The notes under the pieces: generated by a model | What the model saw: only the letters and a program-made list of their open reading frames with translations | What the model was told of the DNA's origin: nothing | Database searches by the model: none | Part shown: piece by piece, positions 46,595 to 54,727 of the stretch | Layout of the letters: the number at the start of each line of letters is the position of its first letter | Position numbering within the stretch: the first letter of the stretch is position 1 | From: Salinibacterium hongtaonis | GTDB lineage: Bacteria; Actinomycetota; Actinomycetes; Actinomycetales; Microbacteriaceae | Direction of reading: 5' to 3' | Assembly: GCF_003065485.1 (NCBI RefSeq) | Contig: NZ_CP026951.1 | Location: 2,046,001-2,110,000, forward strand | DNA length: 64,000 nt | Position numbers and translations under genes: made by a program

Positions 46595-47365
46595 CTACGA
46601 GATAAAGCCGAGCATCTGCGCCAGCTCGGGAACCTTGGTGATCGCGTCACGGGCGATGAAAAAGCCGACAATACCCACGATCCACGCCGTCGTCTCCCCG
46701 CCCTCCCTGGTCATCCACCCGGCAAGGCGCGCGAGCAGCGGCTCAACTACCCGGCGGGCGAGGATGCGCGCGGCAAGCAGCACAAGCGCTGGCAGAACCA
46801 TAACGACGCAGTAGCCCGCGAGCGCGAGTGCCCTGCCGCCCGCGTCGAGGTCCGACCCGGAGAGCAGCCCCACCGCGGCGAGGTAGGGCAGCATCGTCGC
46901 AACCTCGAGCATCGCCGCAGTGAGGGCGAGCGCGATGAGGCTGCCGAGCGAACCGGGCCCGCCGCCCTGCTCCATGGCGCGAGACCGCCAGCGAACCAGT
47001 CTGCCGGGAGACGCCGGCGATGCTTCCTCGGTATTCGTCTGCGGTGTGCGGCCAATAAAGAAGCTCCCGATCAGCAGGGCAACTCCGGCAACGAACTGCG
47101 CGCGACCCGCCCAGGGGCTAGCGAGAAACTCAGCGTCGGCGAGAAAGGTCACGGCTCCAACCGAAAGCAGCAGACCCAGCACGAAGTAGAACGCGGCAAC
47201 CGTGCCGAGAAAGATGAGCACGCGAGACGGCCGCAGCCGACCGGGGGCGAGAAGAAGCCAGATCGGGATGAGGAGCGTGCCAAAGCTGAGCGAGTCGACG
47301 AGGGCGAGCGCCAGGAGGGGCAGCGCGAGTTCGAGAGGGAGGTCTGGGAGAAGGGGCAACGGCAT
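46595..47365 (-). CDS. GAP family membrane protein (SfLAP-like)
   Basis: A polytopic membrane protein of 256 aa with six predicted helices, of the Sap/SfLAP (sulfolipid-addressing-like) family related to LysE-fold exporters. It contains ALPLLALALVDSLSFGTLLIPIWLLLAPGRLRP at the N-terminus and a central basic loop (RLVRWRSRAMEQGGGPGS). In mycobacteria, members help present surface glycolipids; here the substrate is unknown. ATG 47365 has GAGG about 8 nt upstream. It is divergent from the sensor kinase, 99 nt apart. Confidence 0.82.
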   Translation of the reverse strand: MPLPLLPDLPLELALPLLALALVDSLSFGTLLIPIWLLLAPGRLRPSRVLIFLGTVAAFYFVLGLLLSVGAVTFLADAEFLASPWAGRAQFVAGVALLIGSFFIGRTPQTNTEEASPASPGRLVRWRSRAMEQGGGPGSLGSLIALALTAAMLEVATMLPYLAAVGLLSGSDLDAGGRALALAGYCVVMVLPALVLLAARILARRVVEPLLARLAGWMTREGGETTAWIVGIVGFFIARDAITKVPELAQMLGFIS

Positions 47366-47464
47366 AGACCCACCCTCGCGATCAGCATCGCAACCGACAA
47401 TCGGCCATCCGGCCGAAGACTCGGCCGCCGTGTACATCCTTCGGATGACCTCTGGCGCACCGCA

Positions 47465-48679
47465 ATGTGTTCAGATGGGCAGGTGAATGTTCGTGGCAGG
47501 TGGACGGAAAGACTACGGGGCAACGGCTCAGCGGCAACCGTGGCCCAAGCTCTCGGGGTCGCCGTCCTCGGGCTGCTGTTCATCGCCGTCGGGCTGGTCG
47601 ACGCGTGGGGATTCCCCGGCGGTGTCGTCGTCGACCCGTGGTGGTTCGCGATTCCGCTCGCCGTGGCGTGCGGCGCCATGCTCATCAAACGCCGGCACCC
47701 TCTCGTCGCACTCGGCATTGGCCTCGTTGCGTTTGGGGTCGATGCCTATGCGGGAGGCAGCCTGGGCGTGATCGTCGCCCTGGTCGATCTGCTCTATGCC
47801 GCCGCGCTGTTCTCGGGGCCGGGAATCCCGCGTCGACTTGTCGCCGCGGCGCTTGCCGTCGTGCTCGCCGTGACCGCCGTCACGTTCATCGTCGGCGGCA
47901 GCCTGCAAGACACCGTAATCATGGGGGTGCAGGCCTTCGCCCTGCTCGGCACGCCACTCTGGTGGGGGCTCTCCGTTCGTCAGCAACGAGAGCTCGCGGA
48001 TCTCGCCGCGGCACGGGCCCTCGACATCCAACGCCTCTCAGAATTGCGCGAATCGGATGCTGTGCGCGGCGAGCGCACACGAATGGCGAGCGAGCTGCAC
48101 GACGCGCTTGCCGGAAACCTCTCCGCTATCGCAATCCACTCTGCGGCGGCCCTCGCCCAGCAACAACCAGATCACCGCGATGCCGAGGCACTTCGCGCGA
48201 TCCGCTCAGCAAGCATTGAGGCGCTTGAAGAGCTGCGGTCCATGATCGAGCTGCTGCGAGGCGAAGGTGATGCCCTCATCGCACCGGCCCGTCTCGCCGA
48301 AGTATGCGATCTCGTCACCGCCGTCAGGTCTCGCGGCGTAGACGTGCACTACACCGTGACACCAGATCCTCCTCCGCACCTTCCCGCCGCCGTTGACCAT
48401 GCCGCGTACCGCATCGTGCAGGAGGCACTCGCAAATGCCACCCGGCATGCGATCGGAGCAGCGGTGCACGTCAGCGTCGAGGTTGCGGTGGAGTCCCTCA
48501 GCATCGTCGTCTCGAATTCCCGCGGCGCGTCCATGGTTGATCCAACGCTCGGCGGGCTCGGCACCACAACGATGAGGGAACGCTCCGAGGCGCTTGGCGG
48601 CAGCTTCGCCGCAGGCTGGGACTCCAACGACGACTGGGTCGTGCGTGCCACAATCCCGATTGTGAGTGCGACCGTATGA
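47465..48679 (+). CDS. Two-component sensor histidine kinase (HisKA_3 type)
   Basis: A membrane kinase of about 404 aa. Five or six N-terminal helices (residues about 25-175), then a HisKA_3 dimerisation domain with the phosphoacceptor His in RMASELHDALAGNLSAIAIHSAAAL, and an HATPase domain with the N box EALANATRHA and a G-rich GGLGTTTMRERSEALGGSF. This is the NarL-type kinase layout common in actinobacteria. The signal is unknown. The start is uncertain: ATG 47465 or GTG 47483, neither with a strong Shine-Dalgarno. It overlaps its response regulator by ATGA. Confidence 0.92.
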   Translation: MCSDGQVNVRGRWTERLRGNGSAATVAQALGVAVLGLLFIAVGLVDAWGFPGGVVVDPWWFAIPLAVACGAMLIKRRHPLVALGIGLVAFGVDAYAGGSLGVIVALVDLLYAAALFSGPGIPRRLVAAALAVVLAVTAVTFIVGGSLQDTVIMGVQAFALLGTPLWWGLSVRQQRELADLAAARALDIQRLSELRESDAVRGERTRMASELHDALAGNLSAIAIHSAAALAQQQPDHRDAEALRAIRSASIEALEELRSMIELLRGEGDALIAPARLAEVCDLVTAVRSRGVDVHYTVTPDPPPHLPAAVDHAAYRIVQEALANATRHAIGAAVHVSVEVAVESLSIVVSNSRGASMVDPTLGGLGTTTMRERSEALGGSFAAGWDSNDDWVVRATIPIVSATV

Positions 48680-49335
48680 CCATCTCAGTGCTTCTCGCCG
48701 ACGACCATTCAGCCATTCGCTCCGGCCTGCGACTCCTGCTGCAGAACTCGGATGACATCACGGTGGTCGGCGAGGCCGGCGACGGAGCCACCGCCATTAG
48801 CAACGCGCGCGCCCTTCGCCCCGACGTGGTGCTCATGGATATTCGGATGCCCGGAATCGACGGCGTTGAAGCAACCCGCGCCATCCGCGCAGAAGGCCTC
48901 GCAGAGGTGCTCGTTCTCACGACGTTTGGTCACGACGACGTGGTCTTCGCAGCCCTCCGCGCCGGTGCCGCTGGCTTTCTTCTCAAGACGGCGGGCGCAG
49001 CCCAGCTCATCGATGCCGTTTGCCGAGTATCGGCAGGTGAGGGCGTGCTCGCGCCGGAGGTGACCCGCGGTCTGCTCGATGCATTTGCGCAGTCGAAGAT
49101 CCTCGAGGCGGCGGCCCCTCCTGCCTGGCTCACTTCCCTCACCGCCCGCGAAATCGACGTTCTGCGAGGCATCGCCGGCGGCCAATCCAATGCGGAGATC
49201 GCCCGCACCCTCGGCATCTCGACCGCGACCGCGAAAACGCATGTCTCGCGGGTGCTCGCCAAGCTCGAATGCACCAGCAGGATGCAGGCCGCCATCCTGG
49301 CGCGAGAAGCGGGGCTCGACACACCAACGGCTTAG
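48676..49335 (+). CDS. NarL/LuxR-type response regulator
   Basis: A 219-aa partner of the preceding kinase. Receiver domain: LLADDHSAIRSGLRLLL, phospho-acceptor Asp in DVVLMDIRMPGIDG (about residue 54) and the Lys switch FLLKTAGAAQL. LuxR helix-turn-helix: LTAREIDVLRGIAGGQSNAEIARTLGISTATAKTHVSRVLAKL (about residues 155-197). Target genes are not evident; the divergent membrane protein gene upstream of the kinase is a candidate. Confidence 0.94.
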   Translation: MTISVLLADDHSAIRSGLRLLLQNSDDITVVGEAGDGATAISNARALRPDVVLMDIRMPGIDGVEATRAIRAEGLAEVLVLTTFGHDDVVFAALRAGAAGFLLKTAGAAQLIDAVCRVSAGEGVLAPEVTRGLLDAFAQSKILEAAAPPAWLTSLTAREIDVLRGIAGGQSNAEIARTLGISTATAKTHVSRVLAKLECTSRMQAAILAREAGLDTPTA

Positions 49336-49347
49336 GATAGAAGGCTC

Positions 49348-52300
49348 ATGACTCCCGCCGACGCCGCCATTCAGATCGTCTACCCGCCCGACCTTCCGGT
49401 CAGCCAGCGGCGCGACGACATCAGCGCGGCCATTCGCGACAATCAGGTCGTGATTGTCGCCGGCGCAACGGGGTCTGGCAAGACGACTCAGCTGCCCAAG
49501 ATGCTGCTGGAGCTCGGCTACCAGTCCATCGGTCACACGCAACCCCGGCGCATCGCGGCCCGCACCATTGCCGAGCGCATCGCCGAAGAGCTGGGCCAGG
49601 AGGTCGGCGAACTCGTCGGCTACCAGGTGCGATTCACCGACCGCACGGCCAAGGGCACCCGGGTCAAGCTCATGACCGACGGCATCCTGCTCAACGAGAT
49701 TCACCGCGACCGGCTGCTGCGCAAGTACGACGCGATCATCATTGACGAGGCGCACGAGCGCAGCCTCACGATCGACTTTTTGCTCGGCTACCTCAAGCAG
49801 CTGCTGCCTAAGCGGCCGGAGCTCAAGGTCATCATCACGTCGGCGACGATCGACCCCGAAAGCTTTGCGAAGCACTTCGCTGCAGCGGATGGCTCCCCTG
49901 CCCCCATCGTCGAGGTCAGCGGACGCACCTATCCCGTGGAGATCCGCTATCGCCCTCTGGCCCCGGATGCTGAATCCGACGACCCCGACGACGAAGCGTC
50001 TGCCCCCGCGGCCCCCGCAGAGGGCGACGCTCTCGACCTCTTCGACGGCATCAACGCAGCGATCGACGAGCTCGGCCGCGAGGGCAGCGGCGACATTCTC
50101 GTGTTCCTCAGCGGTGAGAACGAGATTCGGGATGCCGAAGATGCGATTCGTGCGCGCAATCTGCCCGGAGTCGAGGTGCTCCCTCTTTATGGCCGACTGA
50201 GCGCAGCCGACCAACACAAGGTCTTTCAGCCGTCGTCGGTCGCTGGTACCCGGCGCCGCATCGTGCTCGCGACCAACGTCGCCGAGACCTCCCTCACGGT
50301 TCCCGGCATCAAGTACGTAATCGACGCCGGCACCGCCCGCATCAGCCGCTACAGCGTTCGCGCCAAGATTCAGCGCCTCCCCATTGAGGCGATTTCGCAG
50401 GCCTCGGCCAACCAGCGATCCGGGCGATCCGGCCGCACGAGCGACGGCATCGCCATCCGCCTCTACTCGGAGCAGGACTTCGAGAAACGGCCAGAGTTCA
50501 CCGACCCCGAGATCCTGCGCACCAACCTGGCGGCGGTCATCCTGCAGATGATCTCCCTCGGGCTCGGCGCGATCGAGGACTTCCCGTTTTTGCAACCGCC
50601 AGATTCGCGCGGCATCAAAGACGGCCTCGACCTGCTCGCCGAACTCGGTGCCGTCGAGCGCGGCGGCGGTGCAGGCACGGCACCCCGCATCACCAAGATC
50701 GGCCGCCAGCTTTCGCAACTGCCGATCGACCCACGCCTCGCCCGCATGGTGATCGAGTCTGGCAAGCACGGGGTTTCGCGTGAGGTCATGGCCATCGTCG
50801 CCGGCCTCAGCATCCAGGATCCTCGGGAACGCCCGCTCGAGAAACGCCCCCAGGCCGACCAGCTGCACGCCCGCTTCGCCGACAAGACAAGCGACTTTCT
50901 CACCCTTCTCAACCTGTGGAACCACCTCAAAGAGAAGGAGAAGGAGCTCAGTGGAGGGCAGTTCCGACGCCTCTGCAAAGCCGAATATCTCAACTTTCTC
51001 AGGGTGCGCGAATGGGCAGATGTTTACCGCCAGCTCGAACGCATGGCCAAACCTTTGGGCCTCACGATCGGCGAGCCCAGCAATGACGGCCCCGGCATCC
51101 ACCGCTCGATCATGGCCGGGCTGCTCAGCCAGCTCGGCGTGCGGGACGACACCGTCGCCGACCCGAGCGGCAAGGGCAGCAAAGACCGTGATCGCCCGCG
51201 CAACAAGAAGGGCGATTACATCGGCGCCCGGCAGGTGCGTTTTTCGATCTTCCCCGGATCGACCCTCGCCAAAAAGCAGCCCGCAGAGATCATGAGCGCC
51301 GAGCTCGTCGAGACGAGTCGCCTCTTCGCTCGCATGAACGCGGCCGTCGATCTGGCCTGGGCCGAGCCCCTCGCGGGCGACCTGGCCAAGCGCAGCTATG
51401 GCGAACCGCACTGGGAGAAGAAGCAGGGCTCCGCCGTCGCCTATGAGCGGGTCACCCTCTACGGTGTGCCCATCGTGGCGCGCCGCCGCGTGCAGCTCTC
51501 GCGCATCGACCCGGCGCAGGCGCGCGACCTGTTCATCCGTCACGCCCTTGTGCAGGGCGAATGGGATAGCGAGCGGCTCGACAAGCGCCTCACCGCGTTC
51601 GAGCGCGCCAACCGCACGCTGCGCGACGAGCTTGCCGATGTTGAGGAGCGCACGCGACGCCGCAACATCCTCGTCGACGACGAGGCCGTCTACGAGTTCT
51701 ACGACCGCCGCATCCCGGCCACTGTGAGCACCCAGCGCGATTTCGAGTCGTGGTGGAAGAAGACTCGGGAAGAGACCCCCGAGCTGCTCACGATGACGCG
51801 CGACGACCTGCTCGACCACGAGGATGCTCCGCCCGAGCTGGTCGAAAGCGACTTTCCTAAGCAATGGAGCCAGGGCGACCAGCGTCTTGCCCTCAGCTAC
51901 CGCTTCGAGCCCGGCTCACCCGACGATGGCGTCACCGTGAGGGTGCCGCTCGCTCTGCTGGCGCGGCTTTCTGCCGACGGGTTCGACTGGCAGGTTCCCG
52001 GGTTCCGAGAGCAGCTCGCCACGGCCATGATCAAAGCGTTGCCCAAGGCGATCCGTCGCAATGTTGTGCCCGCCGCCGACTGGGCTCGCCGCCTGCTCAG
52101 CACGCTGCCCGACGACCTCGACACGACAGAGATGCCGTTTGCCGAATATCTCGCGTCGCAGATCCAGCGCCAGACCTACACCCCCGTCGATGTCGACGAC
52201 TTCGAACTCGAACGAGTGCCGGATCACCTGCTCGTCACCTTCGCGGTGATCGACGACAACGGTCGCGAACTCGCCCGCTCCAAGGACCTCGCGAGCCTGC

Positions 52301-53376
52301 AGGAGAAGCTCAAGAATCGGGCCCGCGAGTCGGTTGCCCGGCTTCACGCTCAACCGCAGGGCGGTCGCGGTCGCGGCCCCGCAGCGCGCCCCGAGGGGGA
52401 TGCCCGGCCCGCCGACAGTCGTCCCGGCCCCCGCCAGGGTGGAGCACCTTCGCAGTCGATCGAGCGCACCGGGCTCACATCCTGGGACCTCGACGTGCTG
52501 CCGCGCGTGCTCGACACTCGGCTCGGAGGCAACACCGTTCGCGCCTACCCCGCGCTCGTCGACCAGGGAACCACCGTGGGCATCCGGCTCATGAGCACCC
52601 CGGCAGACCAGGCTCGGGAGCACCGCCGCGGCGTTCGCCGACTTCTCGCCCTGGCCATCCCCGCCCCGCTCGGGTATGTGCAGCAGCACCTCACAGCGGC
52701 CGAAAAGCTCAGCCTCGGTGCGAGCCCCTACCGCACGACGCAGGCTCTGTTCGAAGACTGCATGGTGGCCTGCCTTGACGCAGCGCTCGATGCTCATGCC
52801 GCCGCAGCATCCACTGTTGACCCCGTCGAAGCCACCCTCGCTGCGCTGCCGTGGACCAAGGCGGACTTCGAGCGGATGCGGGATGCCGCCTCGTCAACGA
52901 TTGTCGACGCCCTGTTCGAGACGGTCGGCCTGGTGGCCAAGACTCTCGCCGCGGCGCGGGAGGCCGAACGGGCGATCAAGTCCGCGTCGAGCATGGCGCT
53001 GATCGCACCCCTCGCCGACGCACGCGAACAGCTCGATGCGCTCGTCTACCCCGGGTTCGCCGGGGCGACAGGTCGCGAGCGACTGCGGCGACTGCCCCTC
53101 TATGTGGGTGCGATCACGCACCGAGTGTCGAAGCTTGCCGAGAACCTGGGCCGCGACCGCGTGTGGATGGCCGAGGTTCAGAAGGCCACCGAGCTCTACG
53201 TCAAGGCGGGCGGGCAGCTACCCTTGCCCGCCGAGGCAGCCAACGACCCCGCACAGGCCAACCTGGTTCGGGCGCGGTGGATGCTCGAAGAACTGCGCAT
53301 TAGCCTCTTCGCTCAGCACCTCGGCACCGCCGAACCCGTCTCGCTCCAGCGCATCCAGAAGGCCCTCGGGCGCTAG
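49348..53376 (+). CDS. hrpA: ATP-dependent RNA helicase HrpA
   Basis: DEAH-box RNA helicase of 1,342 aa. Motifs: Walker A VAGATGSGKTTQLPKMLLE (about residues 35-53), Ia GHTQPRRIAA, DEAH in IIIDEAHERSLTIDFLLGYL, SAT in IITSATIDPESFAKHF, and motif VI NQRSGRSGRTSDG. Then the HA2 and OB-fold domains, and the large DUF3418 C-terminal part (about residues 750-1340) with a Gly/Arg/Pro-rich disordered insert near residue 1000. E. coli HrpA resolves stalled or collided ribosomes on mRNA. A 1,051-codon antisense ORF opposite its 5' half is a shadow. Confidence 0.96.
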   Translation: MTPADAAIQIVYPPDLPVSQRRDDISAAIRDNQVVIVAGATGSGKTTQLPKMLLELGYQSIGHTQPRRIAARTIAERIAEELGQEVGELVGYQVRFTDRTAKGTRVKLMTDGILLNEIHRDRLLRKYDAIIIDEAHERSLTIDFLLGYLKQLLPKRPELKVIITSATIDPESFAKHFAAADGSPAPIVEVSGRTYPVEIRYRPLAPDAESDDPDDEASAPAAPAEGDALDLFDGINAAIDELGREGSGDILVFLSGENEIRDAEDAIRARNLPGVEVLPLYGRLSAADQHKVFQPSSVAGTRRRIVLATNVAETSLTVPGIKYVIDAGTARISRYSVRAKIQRLPIEAISQASANQRSGRSGRTSDGIAIRLYSEQDFEKRPEFTDPEILRTNLAAVILQMISLGLGAIEDFPFLQPPDSRGIKDGLDLLAELGAVERGGGAGTAPRITKIGRQLSQLPIDPRLARMVIESGKHGVSREVMAIVAGLSIQDPRERPLEKRPQADQLHARFADKTSDFLTLLNLWNHLKEKEKELSGGQFRRLCKAEYLNFLRVREWADVYRQLERMAKPLGLTIGEPSNDGPGIHRSIMAGLLSQLGVRDDTVADPSGKGSKDRDRPRNKKGDYIGARQVRFSIFPGSTLAKKQPAEIMSAELVETSRLFARMNAAVDLAWAEPLAGDLAKRSYGEPHWEKKQGSAVAYERVTLYGVPIVARRRVQLSRIDPAQARDLFIRHALVQGEWDSERLDKRLTAFERANRTLRDELADVEERTRRRNILVDDEAVYEFYDRRIPATVSTQRDFESWWKKTREETPELLTMTRDDLLDHEDAPPELVESDFPKQWSQGDQRLALSYRFEPGSPDDGVTVRVPLALLARLSADGFDWQVPGFREQLATAMIKALPKAIRRNVVPAADWARRLLSTLPDDLDTTEMPFAEYLASQIQRQTYTPVDVDDFELERVPDHLLVTFAVIDDNGRELARSKDLASLQEKLKNRARESVARLHAQPQGGRGRGPAARPEGDARPADSRPGPRQGGAPSQSIERTGLTSWDLDVLPRVLDTRLGGNTVRAYPALVDQGTTVGIRLMSTPADQAREHRRGVRRLLALAIPAPLGYVQQHLTAAEKLSLGASPYRTTQALFEDCMVACLDAALDAHAAAASTVDPVEATLAALPWTKADFERMRDAASSTIVDALFETVGLVAKTLAAAREAERAIKSASSMALIAPLADAREQLDALVYPGFAGATGRERLRRLPLYVGAITHRVSKLAENLGRDRVWMAEVQKATELYVKAGGQLPLPAEAANDPAQANLVRARWMLEELRISLFAQHLGTAEPVSLQRIQKALGR

Positions 53377-53421
53377 CCGAGCCGATCGCCCATCGAGGCT
53401 TTGGCACCGCACGCACACTAA

Positions 53422-53450
53422 CGGCCGGCCACCCGAGGGTGAGCCGGCCG
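53422..53450. terminator. Hairpin between convergent hrpA and nrdF
   Basis: Stem CGGCCGGC / GCCGGCCG with an inner CACCC/GGGTG pair lies 45 nt past hrpA. There is no T-run. It may serve hrpA and, beyond the tandem array, the reductase operon. Confidence 0.65.
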
Positions 53451-53460
53451 CAGCGCGCTA

Positions 53461-53568
53461 GGTGTTACTGGGTGGTGCCGGGTGTTACTGGGTGGTGCCG
53501 GGTGTTACTGGGTGGTGCCGGGTGTTACTGGGTGGTGCCGGGTGTTACTGGGTGGTGCCGGGTGTTAC
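53461..53568. repeat. 20-bp tandem array at the nrdF 3' end
   Basis: Five exact copies of ggtgttactgggtggtgccg (53461-53560) are followed by an 8-bp partial copy, ggtgttac, which contains the nrdF stop codon on the minus strand. The array seems to have grown from the nrdF 3' end and would be transcribed as the 3' untranslated tail. Confidence 0.95.
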
Positions 53569-54560
53569 GCCTTGGGGGCAGACGTCGCCTTGGCGTTCGT
53601 CTCGTAGGAGGTGTTGGTCGACTCGAAGAAGTTCACCAATTCGAGGGTGTCGTTCGCGGTCGCCATCCACTTGGCCGGGTTCGAGACCTTGTAGTGCGGC
53701 TCGAAGCCGAGCTCCTCAAGGCGACGGTCAGCCAGGTACTTCACGTACTGGTTGATGTAGTTCGCGTTGAGGCCCAGGATGCCGCCGGGGAGAAGGTCGT
53801 TGTTGTACTCCTCCTCCATCTCGACAGCATCCAAGATCATCTGGCGAATCTCGTCGGCGAACTCGGGCGTCTGCAGCTCGGGGTTCTCTTCGAGCACCGT
53901 GAGGATGAGGTTGATGCCGAACTTGAGGTGCAGGCTCTCGTCGCGAACAACCCAGTCCATGAGCGAACCGAAGTTGCGCAGCAGATTGCGCTGGCGGAAC
54001 GACAGGGCGACCATAAAGCCCGAGTAGAACCAGATGCCCTCAAGCACGACGTTGTAGGCAACGAGGTTGCGCACGAAGTCCTGCTTGCCCTCAAGCGTCG
54101 TAATGTCGAGGGTCTCCTCGGTCATGCGACGGATGAACTTGACCTGGAATTCCTCCTTGCGCGCCATCGACGGGATGTCGACGTGCGCTGCGTAGGCCTT
54201 CTCGCGGTCGATCGGGAACGTCTCGAGCACATACTCGAACGACATGCAGTGGTTGGCTTCTTCCCACATCTGCTTGGCGAGGTAGAGGTGCGCCTCTGCC
54301 GCGTTGAGGTAGGGGTAGACGCCGAAGGCGAGCGCCTTGTTCACGAGCAGCTCGTTCGGGTTGAAGTAGCTCATGAGGAACGTGACGGCGTGGCGCTCTT
54401 CGTCCGTCATCTTCTTGAAGTCGGCGATGTCCTCGCCCAGCTGGATCTCGTTGGGGAACCAGGTGTTGGCGACGGCCTGGTCGTACAGGTCCATTGCCCA
54501 CTGGTACTTGATCGGCTTAAGGAGGAGACCTTCTTGAATTCCGGTTCCGAGGATGCCCAT
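53565..54560 (-). CDS. nrdB: Ribonucleotide reductase small subunit, class Ic-like
   Basis: Metal-cofactor subunit that generates the oxidant for ribonucleotide reduction, 331 aa. Predicted metal ligands are Glu 70 (FNPNELLVNK), Glu 101 and His 104 (WEEANH), Glu 174 (VVLEGIWF), Glu 208 and His 211 (RDESLHLKFG). Spacings equal those of Chlamydia R2 (Glu 89, 120, 193, 227; His 123, 230). The residue four after His 104 is Phe 108, where class Ia/Ib enzymes have the radical Tyr. This and the Glu first ligand are class Ic features (Mn/Fe cofactor in Chlamydia). The flexible C-terminus retains a Tyr (NTSYETN). ATG 54560 lacks a strong Shine-Dalgarno. Confidence 0.92.
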   Translation of the reverse strand: MGILGTGIQEGLLLKPIKYQWAMDLYDQAVANTWFPNEIQLGEDIADFKKMTDEERHAVTFLMSYFNPNELLVNKALAFGVYPYLNAAEAHLYLAKQMWEEANHCMSFEYVLETFPIDREKAYAAHVDIPSMARKEEFQVKFIRRMTEETLDITTLEGKQDFVRNLVAYNVVLEGIWFYSGFMVALSFRQRNLLRNFGSLMDWVVRDESLHLKFGINLILTVLEENPELQTPEFADEIRQMILDAVEMEEEYNNDLLPGGILGLNANYINQYVKYLADRRLEELGFEPHYKVSNPAKWMATANDTLELVNFFESTNTSYETNAKATSAPKA

Positions 54561-54620
54561 GTGTTACTTCATCTTCTTTCTCACTGAATAGTTCGGTGGG
54601 CCACAGCCCTCATCGCTCGC

Positions 54621-54635
54621 CGCGGCACTGCCGCG
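54621..54635 (-). other. Small hairpin between the CDSCQ peptide gene and nrdB
   Basis: CGCGGC-ACT-GCCGCG, 6-bp stem with 3-nt loop, about 60 nt before the nrdB start. It may reduce read-through or pause transcription; it is too weak to call a terminator. Confidence 0.4.
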
Positions 54636-54652
54636 ACGGCTGTTGACGCGGC

Positions 54653-54727
54653 CTACTGGCAGCTATCGCACTGAAGCTCGTCCATCGGGTCTACGGGCAC
54701 GTAGTACTCATCGGTTCCGTTCATCAT
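54653..54727 (-). CDS. 24-residue CxxC peptide coupled to the reductase large subunit
   Basis: ATG 54727 overlaps the large-subunit stop by ATGA. The 24-codon frame encodes an acidic peptide (…DEYYVPVDPMDELQ…) ending CDSCQ and then TAG. Class I large subunits normally carry such a Cys-x2-Cys or Cys-x4-Cys pair at their own C-terminus, where it re-reduces the active-site disulfide; this large subunit has none. The peptide could therefore be a detached redox tail. Alternatives are -1 frameshifting at the last codon or one missing A in the GAA-TGA junction, either of which would fuse it to the large subunit. It is too short to be confident from coding statistics; position and cysteines carry the argument. 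Confidence 0.68.
   Translation of the reverse strand: MMNGTDEYYVPVDPMDELQCDSCQ

Noticed and set aside
48709-51864. A 1,051-codon ORF on the minus strand opposite the response regulator and hrpA
   Set aside because: It lies antisense to strongly supported genes, has no recognisable motif and crosses a gene boundary. Long antisense frames are expected from the third-position GC bias.
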